NCBI GenBank assembly: GCA_041481485.1
Contig: JBGPBY010000527.1
Location: 1-5,136 of the forward strand
DNA length: 5,136 bases
From: JBGPBY01 sp041481485
Lineage (GTDB): Bacteria; Acidobacteriota; Terriglobia; 20CM-2-55-15
Direction of reading: 5' to 3'
The position numbers were made by a program, and so were the translations under genes. Every line of letters begins with the position of its first letter. The stretch's first letter is position 1. A model generated the notes under the pieces. The model was not told where the DNA came from. It saw nothing but the letters and a program-made list of their open reading frames with translations, and did no database searches. Of this stretch, positions 1 to 4,377 are shown piece after piece.

Positions 1-15
1 CACCAGGGCCATTAA

Positions 16-51
16 TCAACGGACAACAGACAAACGTTCAATTCTCATTTG
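16..51. repeat. Degenerate 7-bp tandem repeat tract
   Basis: Consecutive 7-nt units can be read as TCAACGG (16-22), ACAACAG (23-29) and ACAAACG (30-36). After a one-base slip at 37 come TCAATTC (38-44) and TCATTTG (45-51). The last two resemble units of the better preserved heptad palindrome at 3731-3866, which contains TCAATTC, TCAATTG and TCATTTT. I infer a decayed relative of that element, possibly one arm of a copy extending beyond the left window edge. The match is short and could be chance. Bases 1-15 show nothing I can assign. Confidence 0.35.
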
Positions 52-67
52 GGGGTCATAGGCCCCC
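51..67. other. GC-rich stem-loop in the leader of the first gene
   Basis: GGGGG at 51-55 can pair with CCCCC at 63-67 around a 7-nt loop. No T-run follows on either strand, so it is not a convincing intrinsic terminator. It lies about 60 bp upstream of the predicted promoter at 124-132, and the C-rich stretch continues to about 86. Its function is unknown. It may mark the 3' end of an upstream transcript or be compositional noise. Confidence 0.25.
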
Positions 68-123
68 GCCCACAGCCCCCCACTGCCTACATTTCCAGCC
101 CCGGGAAATTTCGTCTTCCCGCG

Positions 124-132
124 TGCTAAACT
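124..132 (+). promoter_or_regulatory. Extended -10 promoter element, likely leaderless start
   Basis: TG (124-125), one base, then TAAACT (127-132) matches the extended -10 form TGnTAnnnT. Only 7 nt separate it from the ATG at 140. Transcription normally starts 6-8 nt after the -10, so the mRNA would begin at or next to the start codon. No Shine-Dalgarno lies before this ATG, which fits. I see no good -35, which extended -10 promoters tolerate. The same arrangement precedes the coiled-coil and dehydrogenase genes. Confidence 0.5.
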
Positions 133-139
133 CAAACGA

Positions 140-1105
140 ATGAAATCCATTCTGGGTCTGCTGTTGCTTCTCCAGAGCGTGAAGATGACGGAAGACTTTC
201 TGCCGCTCGAGGCAGGGAACCGTTGGGTCTATGACCTCACGACGGAAACCGGACAGAAAATCGGCCAGTTGGATTTTGTCGTGAGCGAACGGACCATTGT
301 TTCCGGCAGGAGCGTCTACAAAGTTTCGGGCTTTCCGATGGCGGGCGAATCCGGTTCCCCGACTCTGATTGGATACGATCGAGACAGCCGCCAGTTCATT
401 AAAATGCAAAATGGCCAGGAAATCCCCCTGCTGACCGGCGATGCCGAGTCCACTCAGGTTCTACAGTCGGACTCGTCCGGAATCCCGCAAAAATTTTCCT
501 TTCGTTCGGAATCCTCCACGGTTGTGTTTCAGAGAGGCGTCGGCATCGTGGAAGCCCGGTTCGCCACGCCTGATGGGATTCGCATTGCAAAAATTGTCAG
601 TTCCAATATCGGAAGAGTGAATTCATCGACACCTTTATCACCACCGGCTGCGCCTGCCCTGCCGGCAGCCGTTGCATCCGACCCCGCTGCTGCGAATAAC
701 CCCGAGCGGACCGCACCGGCGAATGTAACTTCCGTTACGGCTGACAATCCGGTTCTGGCGATTTCAGCTGAAAGTACTGCGAATGGATTCAAATTCGAAC
801 TGCTGGTGGTGAACAAAACGGACAAACTATTGCCGTTCAAATTCAACTCCAGCAAATCTTACGATTTTGTCATCGAGGATCCCGTTACTGGTCTCGAAGT
901 ATGGCGCTGGTCACAGTCCATGATGTTTTCGCAGAGTATTCGCACGGACTCCATTCGCGGCGATTCGAAATGGACTTTTACGGAAAACTGGAACCGGCGG
1001 GACAACAATTACAATCCGGTGCCGGCCGGAAAGTACCGGGTGACCGGAATTCTTACGTCTCAGCCGCCGATCGAATCCAAACCCATCGAAATCGAAGTCC
1101 GCTGA
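140..1105 (+). CDS. Probable exported protein with C-terminal BsuPI-type domain
   Basis: This 321-residue protein has a Lys2 plus hydrophobic run at residues 4-12, which looks like a signal peptide or membrane anchor. No lipobox cysteine and no clear cleavage site are visible. Residues 19-31 (F-LPLEAGNRWVY) resemble the 'PL..GN.W.Y' opening of beta-rich exported domains, which here runs to about 158. A Pro/Ala/Ser-rich linker covers about 162-200. Residues about 205-321 look like a BsuPI domain (named after the Bacillus intracellular proteinase inhibitor). The signs are the FNSSKSYDF segment (235-243), GLEVWRWS (251-258) and a late PAGKYRVTG strand (295-303). In most bacteria this domain is probably a general Ig-like binding fold, so protease inhibition is not implied. 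The ATG at 140 is preferred over Met16 because it keeps the hydrophobic segment and sits right after the promoter element. The gene appears monocistronic and converges with the coiled-coil gene. Confidence 0.85.
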   Translation: MKSILGLLLLLQSVKMTEDFLPLEAGNRWVYDLTTETGQKIGQLDFVVSERTIVSGRSVYKVSGFPMAGESGSPTLIGYDRDSRQFIKMQNGQEIPLLTGDAESTQVLQSDSSGIPQKFSFRSESSTVVFQRGVGIVEARFATPDGIRIAKIVSSNIGRVNSSTPLSPPAAPALPAAVASDPAAANNPERTAPANVTSVTADNPVLAISAESTANGFKFELLVVNKTDKLLPFKFNSSKSYDFVIEDPVTGLEVWRWSQSMMFSQSIRTDSIRGDSKWTFTENWNRRDNNYNPVPAGKYRVTGILTSQPPIESKPIEIEVR

Positions 1106-1137
1106 GACCGGGTCAGATGGCTCTGCCGTTCCCGGTC
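1106..1137. terminator. Nested stem-loop at a convergent gene junction
   Basis: GACCGGG (1106-1112) pairs perfectly with CCCGGTC (1131-1137). Inside it, CAGA (1114-1117) pairs with TCTG (1122-1125) around a TGGC loop. The structure starts one base after the stop of the exported-protein gene and contains the stop of the opposing coiled-coil gene (1113-1115). A shared bidirectional terminator is a reasonable inference. No T-tract follows on either strand, so it would not be a classical intrinsic terminator. It may instead be an mRNA 3'-end stabiliser. Confidence 0.4.
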
Positions 1138-2168
1138 GTGAATTCGATACCGCGCAGGTAGGCGTTCAATTCCGCTCGTTCGACGTTTTTTCGAATCACG
1201 GTTGACAAGTCGGTGGATGGGTCGTCGATCTTGCGTCCGATTTCGGAAATCATTTTTTGGACACGTTCGACTTCTGTCTGGACGGCGGATGTATTTTCCG
1301 GTTTCGACGCCGTTGCATACCGGTTGCGATCGGATTCCAGAAGGGCGCTGGCAACTTTCAATTCGTCGGCAAGCTGGGTCTTCTGTTGCATCACTTCGTG
1401 AAACCTCTCATCGTACTGGCGCCGCAGTTGTTCGATACCTTCGGTGTTCACGGACGGGTGCGTGTCTGCAAGCTGTCGTTCCAGTTGTTGGATCTGTGCT
1501 CGCCATTCGCTGCGTTCGCGCTCCACTTCCTTCTGCATGGCTCCAATCCGGTTTTCCAGTTCCGTTGCCCGCTCTTCGCCGCCGAGCTTGCTTTTCACGG
1601 TCTTGCTTTGAGTGGCGGCATTGCGAGCCTTGATTAAATCGGCAGTCATGCGAAGTTTTTCTTCATCCCATGCTGCCTTTTCGCGCATGTATCCCGCCTC
1701 GATCCGTTCGCGCACACGATTCGCTTCGGTGAGTTTCGCCTCCAGTTCTTCGCGCACCGGCATGCTGGCGCGCAGTGGATTGTTGGAACGTTCAATCAAG
1801 TCTCCAACGGCGCGCTGCAGCCGGGAAATTTCTTTGAGCAGACGATCGCGTTCGACGTCCCAGGACTTGGATGCCTTGCGGACTTTCTCATCGGCGTTGG
1901 ACTGAATCTTTGCCACATCGAGAAGATCGATGCCATTGCCGTTTTTGGCCATCAGGACCTTTTTCCGGGCTTCGCGGGCTTCGGCCAATGACGCTTCCAG
2001 CCGCTCGATCTCTCCGGTCAATCGCCGGCGTTCGGTGCGCCAGCGTTCCGAAACAGACTCCAGTTCCTCTTCGACTTGGGACCGTTGCCGCTTGGATTCG
2101 CGCAGTTTGGACTCGTATTGGCGTTGTAATTCGTCCAGGGTCTGTCTGCGTGGGAGTTCCTTTTCCAT
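1113..2168 (-). CDS. Long coiled-coil protein of unknown function
   Basis: The 351-residue product is overwhelmingly charged (Glu, Arg, Lys) with Leu/Ile/Ala at heptad-like spacing, predicting long coiled coils over most of residues 10-310. Breaks fall near 76-80 (NGNG), 129-136 (NNPLRASMP), 234-243 (around DTHPSVN) and 289-293. Tryptophans recur at 43, 103, 167 and 222, each in a similar helical context such as SERWRTERRRL, KSWDVERDRL and AAWDEEKLRM. A second repeat pair is LDELQRQYESKL (11-22) and IEQLRRQYDERF (245-256). No signal peptide, membrane segment or catalytic motif is visible, so a cytoplasmic scaffold or structural role is plausible. SMC-like or KfrA-like names would rest only on coiled-coil composition, so I do not use them. 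The ATG at 2168 sits 7 nt after a TATACT -10 element. Several long open frames on the opposite strand here are shadows of this Arg/Glu-rich gene. Confidence 0.85.
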   Translation of the reverse strand: MEKELPRRQTLDELQRQYESKLRESKRQRSQVEEELESVSERWRTERRRLTGEIERLEASLAEAREARKKVLMAKNGNGIDLLDVAKIQSNADEKVRKASKSWDVERDRLLKEISRLQRAVGDLIERSNNPLRASMPVREELEAKLTEANRVRERIEAGYMREKAAWDEEKLRMTADLIKARNAATQSKTVKSKLGGEERATELENRIGAMQKEVERERSEWRAQIQQLERQLADTHPSVNTEGIEQLRRQYDERFHEVMQQKTQLADELKVASALLESDRNRYATASKPENTSAVQTEVERVQKMISEIGRKIDDPSTDLSTVIRKNVERAELNAYLRGIEFTTGNGRAI

Positions 2169-2175
2169 CTGGGCG

Positions 2176-2184
2176 AGTATAACA
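2176..2184 (-). promoter_or_regulatory. Extended -10 promoter of the coiled-coil gene
   Basis: On the minus strand, TG-T-TATACT (2184 down to 2176) is a near-consensus extended -10. It ends 7 nt before the ATG at 2168. A weak -35 candidate, TTGCAG at 2202-2197, lies 15 nt upstream, with TTTGCA one base further giving a 16-nt spacer. Transcription is predicted to start at or beside the start codon, and there is no Shine-Dalgarno. The promoter shares a 66-bp region with the divergent dehydrogenase promoter, so the two upstream regions overlap and could influence each other. Confidence 0.55.
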
Positions 2185-2219
2185 ACGGGTCATGATCTGC
2201 AAACGATTCTGAAGTTCGC

Positions 2220-2228
2220 TGCTATCCT
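2220..2228 (+). promoter_or_regulatory. Extended -10 promoter of the dehydrogenase gene
   Basis: TG-C-TATCCT (2220-2228) lies 6 nt before the ATG at 2235. The intervening AGGCGG touches the start codon with no spacer, so it cannot act as a normal Shine-Dalgarno, and a leaderless transcript is expected. No convincing -35 is present at 16-18 nt upstream. Confidence rests on the same layout being repeated before two other genes in this window. Confidence 0.5.
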
Positions 2229-2234
2229 AGGCGG

Positions 2235-3725
2235 ATGGAACCGATAACCGTCCGGAATCCGGCCACCGGACAACTGTCCGGCACGGTGAACCCGACCCCG
2301 GCTTCCGAACTGGCTTCCATCGTGACACGGGCAAGGCAGGCCCAGCAAAGGTGGTCGAATCTGCCGTTTTCAGCCCGGGCGCAGATTGTGGCAGGCTTTC
2401 ACGACCGCATCATTGACCAGGCCCCTCTGATTTTCGATACTGTCCAATCGGAAACCGGCAAAACCCGCAGAGATGCGCTCGCGGAAGTCATTTCGGTTGC
2501 CGGAACCGCGCGCTATTACATCGCCCATGGAAAAGCGTTCCTATCGTCTGCCGGCCGCCGCGGAGCCGTCCCGATTTTCACACACTCCCGGCTGGAACAT
2601 CGGCCGCATGGGGTGGTCGGCCTGATTACTCCGTGGAATTACCCGTTTTTGCTGGCCACCGCCGATGCCTTACCCGCCCTGCTTGCCGGGAACGCTGTAG
2701 TGCTCAAACCTTCGGAATTGACTCCTCTTTCGGCAAATCTCGGCCGAGAACTTCTGATTCAAAGCGGGTTGGATCCCGACCTTTTCATTGTCGTGCACGG
2801 ATATGGTCCGTTGGGAAGCGAACTCATTCGTCATGTCGACTATGTTGGGTTCACAGGCGGGACTGCAACAGGACGAAAGGTGGCGGTCGCGGCAGCGGAA
2901 CGGATGATTCCCTGCTCCCTCGAATTGGGCGGAAAAAATCCCATGATCGTCCTTAAGGACGCTCCTTTACGAGAAGCCGCAGCCGGGTTGCTTTCGGGCT
3001 CGTTTTCCAACGCCGGTCAAACCTGCATTTCGATGGAACGGGTTTATGTCGAAGCCCCCGTTCTGGAGGAGTTTTCCCGCATTGTTGCAGACAGTACCCG
3101 CAGCCTCAATATCGGCTGGTCGACCTCATGGGACTTCGATGTCGGCAGCCTGATTCACAATTCACATGCCGATAAGGTCATGAAGCTTGTCGACGAGGCG
3201 GTTGCCAACGGGGCTCAGGTGCTGGCGGGTGCGGTGCGGCGTACCGATCTGGGACCGGCATTTGTGGAGCCGACCGTCTTATCTCATGTGAGCCATCGAT
3301 CACTGATTTCGACACAGGAGACGTTTGGACCAGTCGTGTCGCTGTACCCGGTACAAAGCGCAAAGGAAGCCGTGGTGGTTGCCAACGATTCCGACTATGG
3401 ATTGCACGCCTCCGTATGGGCGCGCCATTCGGCAGAAGCCATGAACGTGGCGCGGCAACTGGAAACCGGATCTGTTGCGATCAATTCAACGCTGATGATT
3501 TACAACGCCTTCGATGTTCCCATGGGAGGCATCAAAATGAGCGGCATTGGAAGACGGCACGGCGAGCACGGTATTCAAAAGTACACGCAGGAACAGAGCA
3601 TCGTTACCAGCTTTGCGACCTCTGGCGGATATGACAGCATTCTCTCCAAAATCCGGAACTCGAAGAGCGCGGATGGATTGCTGAAAGCGCTGCGGCTCTG
3701 GCGGAGGATTCCCGGAATCCGGTAG
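2235..3725 (+). CDS. gabD2: NAD(P)-dependent succinate-semialdehyde-type dehydrogenase (GabD2-like)
   Basis: This complete 496-residue aldehyde dehydrogenase oxidises an aldehyde to its acid through a thiohemiacetal, releasing NAD(P)H in the cytoplasm. Visible motifs are PWNYP (133-137, oxyanion Asn135), VLKPSE (156-161, cofactor-binding Lys158), FTGGTATG (206-213), LELGGKNP (229-236, general base Glu230), NAGQTC (259-264, nucleophile Cys264) and ETFGP (362-366). The overall sequence, including CSLELGGKNPMIVL (227-240), GQTCISMERVYV (261-272) and the end GIGRRHGEHGIQKY (437-450), resembles mycobacterial GabD2, annotated as succinate-semialdehyde dehydrogenase. That would convert succinate semialdehyde to succinate in a GABA shunt or an alternative TCA route. 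Glu161, three residues after Lys158, favours NAD+ over NADP+. No GABA transaminase or decarboxylase lies nearby, so the substrate is inferred from similarity only. The tail after about residue 460 is basic and extends past the catalytic core. The gene is apparently monocistronic. Confidence 0.9.
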   Translation: MEPITVRNPATGQLSGTVNPTPASELASIVTRARQAQQRWSNLPFSARAQIVAGFHDRIIDQAPLIFDTVQSETGKTRRDALAEVISVAGTARYYIAHGKAFLSSAGRRGAVPIFTHSRLEHRPHGVVGLITPWNYPFLLATADALPALLAGNAVVLKPSELTPLSANLGRELLIQSGLDPDLFIVVHGYGPLGSELIRHVDYVGFTGGTATGRKVAVAAAERMIPCSLELGGKNPMIVLKDAPLREAAAGLLSGSFSNAGQTCISMERVYVEAPVLEEFSRIVADSTRSLNIGWSTSWDFDVGSLIHNSHADKVMKLVDEAVANGAQVLAGAVRRTDLGPAFVEPTVLSHVSHRSLISTQETFGPVVSLYPVQSAKEAVVVANDSDYGLHASVWARHSAEAMNVARQLETGSVAINSTLMIYNAFDVPMGGIKMSGIGRRHGEHGIQKYTQEQSIVTSFATSGGYDSILSKIRNSKSADGLLKALRLWRRIPGIR

Positions 3726-3776
3726 TGGAGAAATGGTCACTGATCAATTGTCAATTCTCAATTGTCATTTTTGGAT

Positions 3777-3789
3777 ACGCCTTCGGCGT
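3777..3789. other. Hairpin 1 in the centre of the palindromic element
   Basis: ACGCC (3777-3781) pairs perfectly with GGCGT (3785-3789) around a TTC loop. It is GC-rich inside an otherwise AT-rich element, so it was probably inserted or maintained as a structured core. For the transcript of the upstream dehydrogenase it lies about 50 nt after the stop codon, but no T-run follows it. Confidence 0.5.
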
Positions 3790-3809
3790 GGCATCTTTAA
3801 GAATTGATT

Positions 3810-3820
3810 GCGCGAAGCGC
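3810..3820. other. Hairpin 2 in the centre of the palindromic element
   Basis: GCGC (3810-3813) pairs with GCGC (3817-3820) around a GAA loop. That loop is complementary to the TTC loop of the hairpin at 3777-3789. On the opposite strand both hairpins therefore present similar GC-rich stem plus triloop shapes, which fits a REP-like core made of two inverted half-units. Confidence 0.45.
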
Positions 3821-3879
3821 TACCGCCGATGACAAATGACAATTGAGAATTGACCATTGACCATTTCTTCACTGGTCTG

Positions 3880-4377
3880 CTATTTCCGCTGCGCATTGGA
3901 TCCTGCCCGGCGGTCGGCCAGCGTTTCCACCGCGATTTTGTAGATTCGATACATCGATTCGAATTCGGCCAGGCCCTTTTTCAGGATTGCAGTCAGATTC
4001 GGCAGATCCACGGGGTTCACCACCATATGCACGCTGCGAGCGAAAGACTGCATGGCGTCGAGAGTCTTGAACGAGGGCCCAATCAGGCACACGAACGAAT
4101 TGCGGCGCAGGTTCATGGGAAGAGTCGCGAGATAATTCAACACCGCATTGGTGCGGAGGGTGCTGCCTGCAAAAGATTCCTGAATCAGCACGCAGTCATA
4201 TTGGGTGTAGCGTAAACGGTCAATAGCGGCGTCTGAAGAGTCTGCGGCATGATATTTGAAGCCAAGTTCATTGAGGTTTGCCCGGAGGGAATCCGCCAGC
4301 GCAGCATCGGCGCAGATGAGCGAGGTCTTGTCACCGAGTTCGAAAAAATCCATTTGAGAGATATCGGTTGCGCTCAT
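3880..4377 (-). CDS. Degenerate receiver-like (pseudo-receiver) protein in operon with pilT
   Basis: The 165-residue sequence follows the CheY alternating beta/alpha pattern. Strand 1 is TSLICAD (18-24), followed by a helix (ALADSLRANLNELG) and strand 3 DCVLIQ (61-66). Strand 4 is SFVCLIG (94-100) and strand 5 is HMVVNP (117-122), followed by a C-terminal helix. The key residues are changed. The phosphoacceptor Asp position is Gln66, the strand-4 Ser/Thr position is Gly100, the conserved Lys before Pro is Asn121, and only Asp24 of the acidic pair remains. It should therefore not be phosphorylated in the usual way and probably acts as a protein-binding module. The fold assignment is by eye. 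There is no DNA-binding or output domain. Its ATG overlaps the pilT stop (ATGA), indicating translational coupling and a likely role with pilus retraction. Confidence 0.8.
   Translation of the reverse strand: MSATDISQMDFFELGDKTSLICADAALADSLRANLNELGFKYHAADSSDAAIDRLRYTQYDCVLIQESFAGSTLRTNAVLNYLATLPMNLRRNSFVCLIGPSFKTLDAMQSFARSVHMVVNPVDLPNLTAILKKGLAEFESMYRIYKIAVETLADRRAGSNAQRK

Larger units (their letters stand above)
3731..3866. repeat. Heptad-repeat palindromic element between convergent genes
   Basis: This large imperfect inverted repeat fills most of the 154-bp gap 3726-3879. Bases 3751-3770 are the exact reverse complement of 3834-3853, and the match extends with few mismatches over 3742-3770 against 3834-3862. 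The outer AAATGGTCA (3731-3739) also pairs with TGACCATTT (3858-3866) if one 7-nt unit is skipped. The arms are tandem heptamers: TCAATTG, TCAATTC, TCAATTG, TCATTTT at 3744-3771, and TGACAAA, TGACAAT, TGAGAAT, TGACCAT, TGACCAT at 3830-3864. The 63-nt centre holds two small hairpins. The position between converging stops is typical of dispersed REP/MITE-like elements. It could form a cruciform or act as a bidirectional terminator. No transposase or target-site duplication is evident. Confidence 0.75.

Noticed and set aside
51..67. GGGGG/CCCCC hairpin as an intrinsic terminator
   Set aside because: No T-run follows on either strand and no upstream gene is visible to terminate.
1202..1637. Long plus-strand open frames opposite the coiled-coil gene
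   Set aside because: They lie antisense to a gene with strong heptad-type coding character. Their translations are low-complexity Arg/Cys/Ser/Phe-rich with no family resemblance, as expected for shadows of Glu/Arg/Lys-rich codons.
1888..2202. Minus-strand 104-codon open frame overlapping the start of the coiled-coil gene
   Set aside because: It is an alternative frame of the same strand, rich in Arg/Thr/Pro, and its start lies upstream of the TATACT promoter element. It has no recognisable domain.
2229..2234. AGGCGG as the Shine-Dalgarno of the dehydrogenase
   Set aside because: It touches the ATG with zero spacing, and the extended -10 just before it would place the transcription start at about the ATG.
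3782..3785. TTCG inside the central hairpin as a stable UUCG tetraloop
   Set aside because: Using it as a tetraloop breaks the stem after one pair (C3780 faces C3787). The perfect 5-bp stem instead closes a TTC triloop.
3744..3864. Heptad repeats as a CRISPR array
   Set aside because: The units are 7 bp and contiguous, with no spacers and no cas genes. The arrangement is an inverted repeat, not regularly interspaced direct repeats.
3880..4377. Classical phosphorylatable CheY-like response regulator
   Set aside because: The phosphoacceptor Asp, switch Ser/Thr and conserved Lys positions are Gln66, Gly100 and Asn121.
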